Below, in pieces: positions 23,769 to 33,255 of a DNA stretch of 64,000 nt. The position numbers and the translations under genes were made by a program. The notes under the pieces were generated by a model. The model did no database searches, had not been told where the DNA came from, and saw only the letters and a list, made by a program, of their open reading frames with translations. This DNA is from Bacteroidota bacterium (GTDB taxonomy: Bacteria; Bacteroidota; Bacteroidia; Chitinophagales; LD1). The stretch is from positions 1 through 64,000 of the forward strand of contig JAPLES010000007.1 in assembly GCA_026391075.1 (NCBI GenBank), read 5' to 3'. Positions within the stretch are counted from its first letter, which is position 1. Every line of letters starts with the position of its first letter.

Positions 23769-24668
23769 TTATTTTAATCCTTGATAATAAAGCTTCTTCT
23801 CGCGAATACTCTTCCCCATAAACGGTCTAAACAAAATCGCATTAACCGTCAATACAATTGGCGCAATAATAAACAACGCAAACAAGAGGTAATACTTATA
23901 CACTACTAACCAAGCTGCACGGTTTTTCCGATTGTAAATGAAGTTTGCCCAAATTAAAAACAAACGCGGTGCAAGTTTTTCAATAATCATGTAATCGGCT
24001 TTTATCTCCACAGCGTTTTGGTTCACGAGTTGTTGTTGCAGCCCATCAAAATTTCCCTTTTGTAAAAACTCCAAAACTGTTTTGCCAAAAACCTTTGTGT
24101 TGCTGATGTCTTCATCCGAAATTCCGGGCTTTGGAAAAATACCGAGATAGCTGTCCTTCTTTCCATTCATCATCCAATGCAGAATGGTAATTGCGCTGAT
24201 TGAGTTTTGATTTCTATCCACCAACACAATATTGCCAACCAAATTTGCTCCTGCTTCCTTCAAAATCTTTTTCAGTTTCTCCTGCGAACTCAACCACATA
24301 TTTCGCGCGCCAATCAAAGTAACCACCGGTGTGTCTTTCAAAACCTTCTTCATTTCATCAGTCGCTAAAATTGAATTAGCGGGAATACTCAAGGAAAGAT
24401 ACCAGGGCTGATAAGCAAAAACAATCAGGTCGTATTTTTGTTCGCTGAGATTGATTTTTTCGAGCGGCACGGGAACGGCCAAAACGGTTTCAGGCATGGC
24501 ATCGAAAAATCTTTCCGATGTCCACGGAAAAGCAAAATCGTTTTTTGGTTTAGCACGAACTACTTCAGCTGAAACTCCTGCATCAACAAACGGAGCAACA
24601 AATGAATTTACAATTTCACTTAACTGACCGGTTTGCGAATAATAAAGGACTAATACTTTTTTGCTCAT
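23769..24668 (-). CDS. DarA-like dialkylresorcinol biosynthesis protein
   Basis: This 299-aa protein is taken from the ATG at 24668 (MSKKVLVLYYSQTGQLSEIV); an upstream ATG at 24689 adds seven residues. The N-terminus has a flavodoxin-like phosphate loop (YYSQTGQL) and a C-terminal membrane helix (YYLLFALFIIAPIVLTVNAI). This matches proteins annotated as dialkylresorcinol condensing enzyme DarA, which work with the ketosynthase DarB; whether DarA condenses or aromatises is described differently in annotations. It is the first gene of the minus-strand operon and is divergent from a TonB-dependent receptor. Confidence 0.78.
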   Translation of the reverse strand: MSKKVLVLYYSQTGQLSEIVNSFVAPFVDAGVSAEVVRAKPKNDFAFPWTSERFFDAMPETVLAVPVPLEKINLSEQKYDLIVFAYQPWYLSLSIPANSILATDEMKKVLKDTPVVTLIGARNMWLSSQEKLKKILKEAGANLVGNIVLVDRNQNSISAITILHWMMNGKKDSYLGIFPKPGISDEDISNTKVFGKTVLEFLQKGNFDGLQQQLVNQNAVEIKADYMIIEKLAPRLFLIWANFIYNRKNRAAWLVVYKYYLLFALFIIAPIVLTVNAILFRPFMGKSIREKKLYYQGLK

Positions 24669-24764
24669 GGTTGAAGTAAGAACTTCCATTTTTTCGTCAG
24701 CGAAAATATTATTTGTGTGCTATTATTGCTCATCATAAAACAACATCAACTGTTTTTTGTTCCG

Positions 24765-27152
24765 ATGCAAAACAAATGTCTTTCGCTGTTTATTTTTCTG
24801 ATTTCTGTCAGTGTTCTATCGGCGCAGGATGTAAAAACCATTCGCGGGCAGGTGCTCGATAAAGATTCCAAGTATCCTCTTATCGGGGCAAAAGTAGTAG
24901 TGGTTGATACCGGAAAAGTAAACGGAACAGTAACCGATGAAAACGGATATTTCAAACTCGAAGTTCCGCTGGGTCGCGTTTCACTTCGCGCTTCTTATAT
25001 TGGTTATAAAGATGAAGGCGTAAGCAATCTCCTCGTAATTTCCGGAAAAGAAATAAATCAAACCATCGAATTGCAGGAGAAGGTAACCAATATGAACGAA
25101 GTGGTGGTGACTGCTCGCAAAGAACAAGGTAAAGCCAAAAATGAATTTGCGGTGATTAGTGCGCGCTCGTTTGATGTGGAACTCACGAGCCGTTTCAGCG
25201 GAAACAGAAACGATCCCGCGCGCATGGCTTCTAATTTTGCAGGTGTGAGCGGTGCTAACGATGCGCGCAACGAAATTATCATTCGCGGCAATTCGCCTAT
25301 GGGCATGTTGTGGCGCCTCGAAGGCATCGACATTCCAAGCCCCAATCACTTTGGTGGTTTCGGCAGCACTGGCGGACCGGTGAGCATGCTCAATAACAAC
25401 ACACTTTCACACGGAGATTTTTTCACTTCTGCTTTTCCTGCCGAATACGGTAACGCGCTTTCGGGTGTTTTTGATTTGGGCATGCGGAACGGCAACAAAG
25501 ACAAATTCGAATTTCTCGCGCAGCTTGGTTTCAACGGCATTGAAGTAGGAGCCGAGGGACCTTTCGCCAAGAAAAAAAGTCAGGCGAGTTTTATGTTTAA
25601 CTATCGCTACTCCACCCTCGGTCTTTTCAAATTACTCAAAGTAAATTTCGGAACAGGAACTGCTGTGCCCGAGTATCAGGACTTAACTTTCAAAATTGAT
25701 ATTCCCACCAAGAAGGCGGGCGTGTTTCGTTTTTGGGGCTTGGGCGGTTTAGATAAAATTGAGTTGCTCGGTCACGTGGTTGACATCAGCAAGCCCGCAC
25801 AAAATTTATACGGCAACGAAAACATTGACCTCTACAACAAAGTGCAAACGGGCATGTTTGGCTTTTCGCATACGTACTTCATCAATCCGAAAACGTATTA
25901 CAAACTCATGCTTGCTGCCACGCACCAAACACAGCGTGCCGATATTGATTCCATCGAACCTGTTTACAGAACCGAAATCATCCGCACTAATAAAGTTTCG
26001 CTTCGCCAGAATAAATACAGCGCACACATCATGACCAACAGCAAGCTCGATGCGAAGAACACTGTTACCGTTGGTTTAATTGCCAACGTTTACGATTTGA
26101 AATTTGCCGACAGCGTTTTATACGGAAGTGTTTTTGTGCCTATGAAATACGGCAAAGGTTACAGCACCCAGTTAGAGGCTTACGCCATGTGGAAACACAA
26201 ATTCAGCGAGCAGCTTTCGCTCAATTTAGGAATGCACACGCAGTATTATTCGCTCAGCAGCAGCTTTGCGCCCGAGCCGCGCGCAGGTTTAAAATACCAG
26301 TTCCGCGAAAACCAATCCATCAGTCTTGGCTATGGTTTGCATCATCAGATTCAGCCTTTGCCTACGTATTATAACTACGAAGTTTCGCTGAGTGCCAACC
26401 GCGCGCCCACCAATTTAAAAATGGATTTTACGCGGAGCAATCATGTGGTGCTCGGCTACGATTTAACCTTCGCCAAAGATTTTCATTTAAAAGCCGAAAC
26501 CTATTTTCAATACATCAACAATGCGCCCGTGGAGCAAACAAAATCTTCGTTCAGCATGTTGAATGCCGGAGCAGATTTTGCTACGCCTAACAACACTAAT
26601 CTCGTCAACAAAGGTGTGGGCAGAAATTACGGTTTGGAACTCACTATAGAAAAATTCCTCAGCAAAAATTATTACTTCCTCGTTACGGGTTCTTTCTTTC
26701 AATCGGAATATAAAGGCAGCGATAACGTATGGCGAAACACTGCCTTCAACGGGCACTATGTGGTCAACGCGCTGGCGGGTTACCAATATGTTTTTGGCGG
26801 CAAAAAAGATAAAGCCAAGCGCCACTCCCTTTCAGCCGATATGAAAATGACAGGTGCCGGTGGAAGATATTACACACCAATTGATGCACAGGCAAGCGAA
26901 GCACGACATCAACAAGTTCTAATTGATAACGAGGCATTCTCACAAAAATATAAAGACTACTTCCGCCTCGATTTTAAAATTGCTTACCGTCTCAGCTTCA
27001 AAAAAATTACGCAGGAAATCTCCATCGACCTGCAAAACGTAGCCAACATCAAAAACATTTTTCGCAAGGTTTACAACCCGCGCACCAACTCCCTCAACAA
27101 CGAATACCAACAGGGCATCTTCGTATTGCCGCAATACAAAATTTTGTTTTAA
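24765..27152 (+). CDS. TonB-dependent receptor with CarboxypepD_reg-like domain
   Basis: This 795-aa outer-membrane receptor is taken from the ATG at 24765, which gives a proper signal peptide (MQNKCLSLFIFLISVSVLSA). An N-terminal CarboxypepD_reg-like domain (IRGQVLDKDSKYPLIGAKVV ... VSLRASYIGYKDE) precedes the plug (RMASNFAGVSGANDARNEII) and a barrel rich in aromatic strands up to the C-terminus. No SusD-like partner is next to it, so a polysaccharide system is not indicated. Whether it belongs with the divergent DarA operon is unknown. Confidence 0.93.
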   Translation: MQNKCLSLFIFLISVSVLSAQDVKTIRGQVLDKDSKYPLIGAKVVVVDTGKVNGTVTDENGYFKLEVPLGRVSLRASYIGYKDEGVSNLLVISGKEINQTIELQEKVTNMNEVVVTARKEQGKAKNEFAVISARSFDVELTSRFSGNRNDPARMASNFAGVSGANDARNEIIIRGNSPMGMLWRLEGIDIPSPNHFGGFGSTGGPVSMLNNNTLSHGDFFTSAFPAEYGNALSGVFDLGMRNGNKDKFEFLAQLGFNGIEVGAEGPFAKKKSQASFMFNYRYSTLGLFKLLKVNFGTGTAVPEYQDLTFKIDIPTKKAGVFRFWGLGGLDKIELLGHVVDISKPAQNLYGNENIDLYNKVQTGMFGFSHTYFINPKTYYKLMLAATHQTQRADIDSIEPVYRTEIIRTNKVSLRQNKYSAHIMTNSKLDAKNTVTVGLIANVYDLKFADSVLYGSVFVPMKYGKGYSTQLEAYAMWKHKFSEQLSLNLGMHTQYYSLSSSFAPEPRAGLKYQFRENQSISLGYGLHHQIQPLPTYYNYEVSLSANRAPTNLKMDFTRSNHVVLGYDLTFAKDFHLKAETYFQYINNAPVEQTKSSFSMLNAGADFATPNNTNLVNKGVGRNYGLELTIEKFLSKNYYFLVTGSFFQSEYKGSDNVWRNTAFNGHYVVNALAGYQYVFGGKKDKAKRHSLSADMKMTGAGGRYYTPIDAQASEARHQQVLIDNEAFSQKYKDYFRLDFKIAYRLSFKKITQEISIDLQNVANIKNIFRKVYNPRTNSLNNEYQQGIFVLPQYKILF

Positions 27153-27174
27153 GGAAAAGTATAAGCAAAAAAAA

Positions 27175-27194
27175 TCCTCCGATAAATCGGAGGA
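27175..27194 (-). terminator. Terminator of the str operon (after rplC)
   Basis: TCCTCCGAT, AA, ATCGGAGGA forms a 9-bp stem. On the minus strand it is followed by eight T, whereas on the plus strand no T-tract follows. It therefore ends transcription coming from rplC. Confidence 0.88.
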
Positions 27195-27237
27195 CCTTTC
27201 ACTTTCCTTTAACGGGAATTCTATATTAACACAGAAA

Positions 27238-27852
27238 CTACCCTTCAATGATTACATAAGAACCTATAGCACCTGGCACCGAACCTCTGATAAGAATCAA
27301 GTTCTCTTCTGCCAATACTTTTACCACTGCAAGGTTCAATGTTTCTACACGGTTACCGCCCATTCTACCCGGCATACGCACTCCTTTGAATACGTGTGAT
27401 GGATCAGAAGAAGCACCGATAGAACCCCCTGCACGCGCGCGGTCATGCTGACCGTGAGTAGTCATTCCCACTCCCGAGAATCCGTGGCGCTTTACAACAC
27501 CCTGGAATCCTTTTCCTTTCGAAGTTCCTATTACGTTTACTAAATCTCCTTCTTCAAATGTTGTTGCAAGAACAACTTCGCCTACCGGCTTTTGAAAATC
27601 ATAATCACGAAACTCAACTACCTTTCTTTTAGGAGTTGTGCCTGCTTTTTTGAAGTGCCCCTGAAGCGGCTTAGGAGTTTGTTTTTCTTTCTTGTCGTCA
27701 AATGCTAACTGTGTTGCAGTATAGCCATCAATTTCCACAGTCTTGATTTGTGTAATTACACATGGACCTGCTTCAATAACGGTAACAGCAGTATGTTTTC
27801 CATTGTCAAACACACTTGTCATTCCTACTTTCTTTCCGATAATTCCTTTCAT
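27238..27852 (-). CDS. rplC: 50S ribosomal protein L3
   Basis: This 204-aa L3 begins [20 protein letters not shown], and the W-loop region contains [20 protein letters not shown]. Normally rplD, rplW, rplB and so on follow in the S10 operon; here the next thing on the strand is a terminator (27194-27175) and then an unrelated convergent gene. A small secreted-protein gene separates it from rpsJ. Confidence 0.98.
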   Translation of the reverse strand: MKGIIGKKVGMTSVFDNGKHTAVTVIEAGPCVITQIKTVEIDGYTATQLAFDDKKEKQTPKPLQGHFKKAGTTPKRKVVEFRDYDFQKPVGEVVLATTFEEGDLVNVIGTSKGKGFQGVVKRHGFSGVGMTTHGQHDRARAGGSIGASSDPSHVFKGVRMPGRMGGNRVETLNLAVVKVLAEENLILIRGSVPGAIGSYVIIEG

Positions 27853-27907
27853 ACTATTTGGTTTTAGAGGAGCCCTTAATGTCGCGGCTCATAATGAATA
27901 AAAATAT

Positions 27908-28111
27908 TTAGTTGCAGTTTTTGCAGTTTTCCTTTTCTACATACACCTTTTCCATCTTGTTGTTTTTCCCTTTTACGCGGTAAAAACATCCCCCCTTCTT
28001 ACCCAAATACAATTGGTGCTCTTTGTATTTGCCGCATTTCAGTTCTTTGGCATTTGCCGAAGCAAAACATATCGCTAAAGCCAGAAAAGAAAAAGTGAGA
28101 ACGCGCTTCAT
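27908..28111 (-). CDS. Small secreted Cys-rich protein between rpsJ and rplC
   Basis: This 67-aa protein has a signal peptide (MKRVLTFSFLALAICFASANA) and a mature part of about 46 residues with four cysteines and many lysines: LYLGKKGGCFYRVKGKNNK, VYVEKENCKNC. The GGCFY...VYV pattern recalls the short basic adaptor-like motif (GGxYYIN...KTYV) seen in many Bacteroidota secreted proteins, but this is not certain. It starts 3 bp after the rpsJ stop and so must be transcribed with the ribosomal genes, an odd place for an exported protein. Confidence 0.8.
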   Translation of the reverse strand: MKRVLTFSFLALAICFASANAKELKCGKYKEHQLYLGKKGGCFYRVKGKNNKMEKVYVEKENCKNCN

Positions 28112-28114
28112 CTG

Positions 28115-28420
28115 TTATGCTTTAATTTCCACTTCAACACCGCTAGGAAGTTCAAGTTTCATCAATGCATCAACCGTTTTAGAACTTGACTGATAAATAT
28201 CAAGCAAACGCTTGTATGTGCAAAGTTGGAACTGCTCCTTTGAGTTTGCATTTACGTGCGGTGAGCGAAGAACAGTAAACACTTTACGATTAGTTGGAAG
28301 TGGCACCGGTCCGCTAACAATCGCGCCTGTGTTCTTCACTGTCTTTACGATTTTCTCGGCACTTTTGTCAACGAGATTGTGGTCGTAACTCTTCAATTTA
28401 ATTCTGATTCTTTGGCTCAT
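28115..28420 (-). CDS. rpsJ: 30S ribosomal protein S10
   Basis: This is a 101-aa S10 ([40 protein letters not shown]) of normal length. It lies 39 bp downstream of fusA in the usual str operon order and 3 bp before a small secreted-protein gene. Confidence 0.98.
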   Translation of the reverse strand: MSQRIRIKLKSYDHNLVDKSAEKIVKTVKNTGAIVSGPVPLPTNRKVFTVLRSPHVNANSKEQFQLCTYKRLLDIYQSSSKTVDALMKLELPSGVEVEIKA

Positions 28421-28459
28421 AAAAAGAACGGTTTTTATTTAAATGAATTGATTAAAAAA

Positions 28460-30577
28460 TTATTGCTCTACTGCGCTGCTTCTGTTTTTACCCTGGTTCT
28501 TTGCAATTACTGCACTAGCAACACTTTCCGGTGCCGGTTGAAAACTGTGGAATTCCATTACTGATGTTGCACGACCAGAAGTCAATGTTCGCAACTGTGT
28601 AACGTATCCAAACATTTCGCTCAAAGGCACTTTTGCTCTCACCACCTGTGCGTTCACTTTCGCTTCCATACCTTCCAACAAACCTCTTCTGCGGTTCAAA
28701 TCACCTACTACATCTCCGGTGTTTGCTTCAGGAGTAATTACTTCCACTTTCATGATAGGTTCTAAAAGAACCGGTTTGCAAAGTTTACCTGCTGTTCTGA
28801 AAGCAAGTTTAGCGCACAGCTCAAATGATAAAGCATCGGAGTCAACTGCGTGGAACGAACCATCAAACAAACGAACTTTCAAACTGTCTACTTCATATCC
28901 TGCTAACACACCTGTTTTCATGGCTTCTTTAAATCCTTTTTCTACAGGCGGAATAAATTCGCGCGGAATAGAACCTCCGAAAATATCGTTCACGAACTGC
29001 AAGCCAAGGAAACCTTCATCTGCAGGTCCAATTTCAATTTTAATATCGGCAAATTTACCTCGACCACCCGATTGCTTTTTGTATTGCTCACGGTGCTCAA
29101 TTGTTTTAGTTAAACGCTCTTTGTAGTTAACCTGAGGCGCGCCTTGGTTACACTCTACATTGAACTCTCTGCGTAAACGGTCAACAAGAATTTCCAAGTG
29201 CAACTCGCCCATTCCTGCAATAATTGTCTGACCGGTTTGCTCATCGAACGATACCTTGAACGTAGGATCTTCCTCCGCCAATTTACCAAGAGACATCCCC
29301 AGTTTATCCAAATCTTTCTGTGCCTTAGGCTCAATAGCCAATGAGATAACCGGCTCAGGGAATTTCATACTCTCCAATACTACCGGATGCTTTTCTTCGC
29401 AAAGCGTATCACCCGTACGTATATCTTTAAATCCAACCGCTGCTGCAATATCTCCTGCCTCTACTTTTTCTACTGAGTTCTGCTTGTTAGCATGCATCTG
29501 GAACAAACGCGAGATACGTTCTTTCTTTCCGGTGCGTGTATTCAATATATATGAACCTGCTACGAGCGTTCCCTGATAAACTCTGAAATATGCCAAACGA
29601 CCTACAAACGGATCGGTAGCAATTTTAAATGCTAATGCACAAAACGGTGCATCAGTATCAGGGTGAATTTCTAATTCAGCTTCTGTATCAGGATTTGTTC
29701 CTTTAATATTCGGTTTATCCTGTGGTGAAGGAAGAATAGCACAAACGGCATCTAACACCAATTGCACTCCTTTGTTTTTGAAAGCCGAACCACAATACAT
29801 AGGAACTACCTTCTGCGCAATAACCGCTTTGCGAACCGCTACGCGAATTTCTTCGGCAGTAATTGAATTCGGGTCAGCAAAATATTTTTCCATTAAGCGG
29901 TCGTCAAACTCTGCTACCTGCTCCAACATCTTCTCGCGGTATTCTTTTACTTCATCTAAAAGTTCTGCAGGAATAGGCACGATAGAAGATTTCATTCCTT
30001 TATCATCTTCGCTCCAAACAATAGCTTCGTTGGTAATCAAATCAACCACTCCTTTAAAATTTTCTTCTGCACCAAGCGGAATTTGCATAATCATTGGAGT
30101 AGAACCTAACATGGTTTGCACTTGCTTGCACACGTTAAAAAAATCAGCTCCTGAACGGTCCATTTTATTTACAAATCCTAAACGTGCTACATTATAGTTA
30201 TCGGCCAAACGCCAGTTAGTTTCTGATTGCGGCTCAACACCGTCAACCGCAGAAAACAAGAACACCAAACCATCCAATACGCGAAGTGAACGATTCACTT
30301 CCACTGTAAAGTCAACGTGTCCGGGGGTATCAATAATGTTGATGTCATATTTCTTGTTCTGCCAATCCCAATGGCAACGGGTAGCAGCCGAAGTAATGGT
30401 AATGCCACGCTCCTGCTCTTGCTCCATCCAGTCCATGGTAGCGGCACCTTCATGCACTTCACCAATCTTGTAGTTCACACCGGTGTAATACAAAATGCGC
30501 TCGGTAGTAGTTGTTTTACCCGCGTCAATGTGTGCAGCAATTCCAATATTTCTCGTAAAACTTAAATCTTTTCCCAT
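28460..30577 (-). CDS. fusA: Elongation factor G
   Basis: This 705-aa translocase GTPase has G1 [16 protein letters not shown]3 [12 protein letters not shown] and G4 [10 protein letters not shown], followed by domains II-V with [14 protein letters not shown] and a C-terminal Gln/Asn tail. The length is standard and no frameshift is seen. It sits between rpsG (61 bp upstream) and rpsJ. Confidence 0.99.
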   Translation of the reverse strand: MGKDLSFTRNIGIAAHIDAGKTTTTERILYYTGVNYKIGEVHEGAATMDWMEQEQERGITITSAATRCHWDWQNKKYDINIIDTPGHVDFTVEVNRSLRVLDGLVFLFSAVDGVEPQSETNWRLADNYNVARLGFVNKMDRSGADFFNVCKQVQTMLGSTPMIMQIPLGAEENFKGVVDLITNEAIVWSEDDKGMKSSIVPIPAELLDEVKEYREKMLEQVAEFDDRLMEKYFADPNSITAEEIRVAVRKAVIAQKVVPMYCGSAFKNKGVQLVLDAVCAILPSPQDKPNIKGTNPDTEAELEIHPDTDAPFCALAFKIATDPFVGRLAYFRVYQGTLVAGSYILNTRTGKKERISRLFQMHANKQNSVEKVEAGDIAAAVGFKDIRTGDTLCEEKHPVVLESMKFPEPVISLAIEPKAQKDLDKLGMSLGKLAEEDPTFKVSFDEQTGQTIIAGMGELHLEILVDRLRREFNVECNQGAPQVNYKERLTKTIEHREQYKKQSGGRGKFADIKIEIGPADEGFLGLQFVNDIFGGSIPREFIPPVEKGFKEAMKTGVLAGYEVDSLKVRLFDGSFHAVDSDALSFELCAKLAFRTAGKLCKPVLLEPIMKVEVITPEANTGDVVGDLNRRRGLLEGMEAKVNAQVVRAKVPLSEMFGYVTQLRTLTSGRATSVMEFHSFQPAPESVASAVIAKNQGKNRSSAVEQ

Positions 30578-30638
30578 TGTGTTTTTAGTGTTCTCTTAAA
30601 CTGTATTTGTATTAAAGTCCCTAAGGGGATTCAGCGGT

Positions 30639-31106
30639 TTAGAATTTGAAGTGGGCAAACGCCTTGTTTGCTTCTGCCATTTTCTGTGTGTCTTCTTTCT
30701 TTTTGAAAGCACCACCTTCGCCTTTTGAGCCCGCAATAATTTCTGAAGCTAATTTATCGGCCATTGACTTGCCGTTTCTATCGCGGCTGTACTGGATAAT
30801 CCATTTCATAGCCATAGAAGCTTTTCTGTCTCCTTTCACTTCTGTAGGAATCTGGAAGTTGGCTCCGCCAATTCTTCTTGATTTTACTTCTACCGAAGGA
30901 CCAACGTTCTGCAACGCTTTTTTCCAAACTTCCAAACCGTTTTCTTTAGTTCTCTCTTCAATTAAATCAAGAGCACCATAGAATACTGTATAGGCAGTTG
31001 ATTTTTTGCCTTCATACATAATACGGTTTACAAATTGCGTAACCATTACATCACTAAATTTAGGATCTGGCTGAACGTAACGTTTGGGAGCTTTTTTCTT
31101 TCTCAT
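30639..31106 (-). CDS. rpsG: 30S ribosomal protein S7
   Basis: This 155-aa S7 begins MRKKKAPKRYVQPDPKFSDV and contains NVGPSVEVKSRRIGGANFQI. It is the second gene of the str operon and 37 bp from rpsL. Confidence 0.98.
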   Translation of the reverse strand: MRKKKAPKRYVQPDPKFSDVMVTQFVNRIMYEGKKSTAYTVFYGALDLIEERTKENGLEVWKKALQNVGPSVEVKSRRIGGANFQIPTEVKGDRKASMAMKWIIQYSRDRNGKSMADKLASEIIAGSKGEGGAFKKKEDTQKMAEANKAFAHFKF

Positions 31107-31143
31107 TGCTTTTTATTTCTGATTTCTTATTTAGTTTTTCTGA

Positions 31144-31548
31144 CTATTTCTTTTTTGCAGGAGCTGCAACAGCACCGGCTTTAGGTCTCTTAGTTCCGTA
31201 TTTAGAACGGCTCTTCTTACGGTTTTCAACACCTGCAGTATCTAATGAACCGCGAACAATGTGATAACGAACACCCGGCAAATCTTTAACACGACCACCG
31301 CGAATCAATACAATTGAGTGCTCCTGTAAGTTGTGGCCTTCGCCTGGTATGTAGGCGATGATTTCAACGGCATTAGTCAAACGCACCTTTGCTACTTTGC
31401 GCAAAGCCGAGTTTGGTTTTTTAGGAGTTGTAGTGTAAACACGTGTGCAAACGCCACGTTTTTGCGGACAAGAATCCAGAGCACGGCTCTTCGATTTTGC
31501 ACGGATAATATTGCGCGATTTTCTAACTAACTGTTGAATTGTAGGCAT
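31144..31548 (-). CDS. rpsL: 30S ribosomal protein S12
   Basis: This 134-aa S12 starts at the ATG at 31548 ([15 protein letters not shown]). The conserved [19 protein letters not shown] loop, the streptomycin-site region, is wild type (K in PKKPN), and [10 protein letters not shown] is intact. An upstream extension of the frame contains the promoter and is not coding. It is the first gene of the str operon. Confidence 0.98.
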   Translation of the reverse strand: MPTIQQLVRKSRNIIRAKSKSRALDSCPQKRGVCTRVYTTTPKKPNSALRKVAKVRLTNAVEIIAYIPGEGHNLQEHSIVLIRGGRVKDLPGVRYHIVRGSLDTAGVENRKKSRSKYGTKRPKAGAVAAPAKKK

Positions 31549-31569
31549 TCCTCTTTTATTTTGGGACGG

Positions 31570-31599
31570 CAAAAGTAGATTTATATTCCGAATTACAAA
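31570..31599 (-). promoter_or_regulatory. Promoter of the str operon
   Basis: On the minus strand TTTG (31599-31596), 18 bp, then TACTTTTG (31577-31570). The -7 box ends 21 bp before the rpsL ATG, giving a short leader. Confidence 0.82.
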
Positions 31600-31774
31600 A
31601 TCGGTTTTGAGGAAAAAAACGACAGCTATAAACGCTTCGAAAGTAAATTGCAGCATGCTTGTTTTTACATCCGAATTTTAGCGATTGGCTTTACTAAACC
31701 TGTTACACAGCGTTTCAGTTTCTTTGTATAATTACATTTACTAAATCACAGAACGCCCTTTTAAGAAGATACAA

Positions 31775-32671
31775 ATGCTATTACGACCACCTGCATTACA
31801 ACAAGGAGATTCTATTTATCTCTTGAGCACCGCACGAAAAATTTCGTTGGAAGAATTGCAACCTGCTATTCAAACTTTTGAAACATGGGGATTGAAAGTG
31901 GTGATTGGAAAGACCATCGGAAAGGAGTTTCGCCAGTTTGCTGGAGATGATGCCGAGCGCAAAGAAGATTTTCAATTCGCATTGAACGACACAAGTATCA
32001 AAGCAATTATTTGCGCGCGTGGCGGTTATGGCACTGTGCGCATGATGGATGATTTGAATTACGATGAGTTTATGAAACATCCGAAATGGGTGGTGGGGTT
32101 TAGCGATGTTACTTTTTTGCATACCGATATTTCAAACAACCTCGGCATTCAAACACTGCATGCTGTAATGCCTTTTAGTTTTTTAAAAGCAACACCCGAA
32201 GCCATTGAAACGTTGCGCAAAGAATTGTTCGGCATCAAAAACGAATTTGAAATTGCTCCGCATGAATTGAATCACATTGGTAATGCAGAAGGGATTTTAA
32301 TAGGTGGAAATCTTTCGATTCTCTACAGTATTACAGGAACAAAAAGCGGTATCAATACTTCAGGAAAAATTCTTTTTCTTGAAGATTTGGATGAATACCT
32401 CTACCACATTGACCGCATGATGATGAATCTGAAACGTTCGGGCAAGCTGAATGATTTAGCAGGATTAGTCGTTGGAAGTTTCACTGAAATGAAAGACAAC
32501 AAGGTTGCTTTTGGTTGCACCGCTTACGACATCATTGCCGAGCATGTGGCGGAGTTCAAGTATCCTGTTTGTTACAATTTTCCAGCGGGACATATTGAAG
32601 ATAACCGCGCGCTTGTGATAGGTAGAAAATATTCTATGCAGGTGAAACCAGATTCGGTAAAATTATTCTGA
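31775..32671 (+). CDS. LD-carboxypeptidase (peptidase S66)
   Basis: This 298-aa serine peptidase has the S66 nucleophile region CARGGYGTVRMMDDL, and a Glu/His pair is likely in FLEDLDEYLYHIDRMM and NFPAGHIEDN. Family members remove the terminal D-Ala from murein tetrapeptides during cell-wall recycling. Its stop overlaps the start of pnuC by 1 bp, so the two are co-transcribed. Confidence 0.93.
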   Translation: MLLRPPALQQGDSIYLLSTARKISLEELQPAIQTFETWGLKVVIGKTIGKEFRQFAGDDAERKEDFQFALNDTSIKAIICARGGYGTVRMMDDLNYDEFMKHPKWVVGFSDVTFLHTDISNNLGIQTLHAVMPFSFLKATPEAIETLRKELFGIKNEFEIAPHELNHIGNAEGILIGGNLSILYSITGTKSGINTSGKILFLEDLDEYLYHIDRMMMNLKRSGKLNDLAGLVVGSFTEMKDNKVAFGCTAYDIIAEHVAEFKYPVCYNFPAGHIEDNRALVIGRKYSMQVKPDSVKLF

Positions 32672-33255
32672 TGGATAATTGGTTAGAATATGCCGGTGTT
32701 TTTTTCGGAATTATTTACGTGCTGCTCGCTTCGCGCAGCAATATCTGGTGTTGGTTGGCGGGCATTATCAGCTCGGCCATTTATATCTACATCAATGTAA
32801 CGCATCAGCTTTTTCAGGATGCTATTCTTCAAACGTATTATGTGGTGGCGGGATTCTATGGTTGGTGGTTATGGAGCAGCCCCTCCCAAACCTTCCCCCA
32901 AGGAGAGGGCTTAAATGCAAAAACCAATTCAGGAGTAATTTCGTTTTCTCTTCAACAAAATGCGAAACTGATTTTCTTCGGTTCGTTACTTGTTCCTGTT
33001 TTTGGATTTGTGTTTTCTAAACTTGGCAATTCACTTTCTTATTTCGATTCAACCGTAACTATTTTCAGTTTTATAGCCACCTGGATGACCGCAAAAAAGA
33101 TTTTAGAGAACTGGCTTTTTTGGATTGTGATTGATTTGGTAGCAGCGGTTATGTATTACATTAAACACCTTGAACTTACTTCTGCTCTTTATGTTTTCTT
33201 TGCCCTGATTGCTATTTATGGATATTTTGAGTGGAAGAAAACTTTAGCGAAATGA
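32671..33255 (+). CDS. pnuC: PnuC-type nicotinamide riboside transporter
   Basis: This 194-aa protein has seven membrane helices with family features WLEYAGVFFGIIYVLLASR, NIWCWLAGIISSAIYIYIN and YVVAGFYGWWLW. It takes up nicotinamide riboside; the next gene encodes a NadR-like kinase that would trap it. Residues about 70-81 (SSPSQTFPQGEG) are encoded by a CCCTCCC...GGAGAGGG palindrome, so a repeat seems to have entered the reading frame without breaking it. Confidence 0.92.
   Translation: MDNWLEYAGVFFGIIYVLLASRSNIWCWLAGIISSAIYIYINVTHQLFQDAILQTYYVVAGFYGWWLWSSPSQTFPQGEGLNAKTNSGVISFSLQQNAKLIFFGSLLVPVFGFVFSKLGNSLSYFDSTVTIFSFIATWMTAKKILENWLFWIVIDLVAAVMYYIKHLELTSALYVFFALIAIYGYFEWKKTLAK
32879..32912. 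repeat. In-frame G/C-rich palindrome inside pnuC
   Basis: AGCCCCTCCC ... GGAGAGGGCTT forms a hairpin within the coding sequence, between the helix ending in WWLW and the next cytoplasmic segment. It resembles the palindrome at 10875-10905. Confidence 0.65.

Noticed and set aside
28719..30565. Several 80-140 aa plus-strand frames opposite fusA
   Set aside because: Shadow frames of a highly conserved gene, with no independent support.
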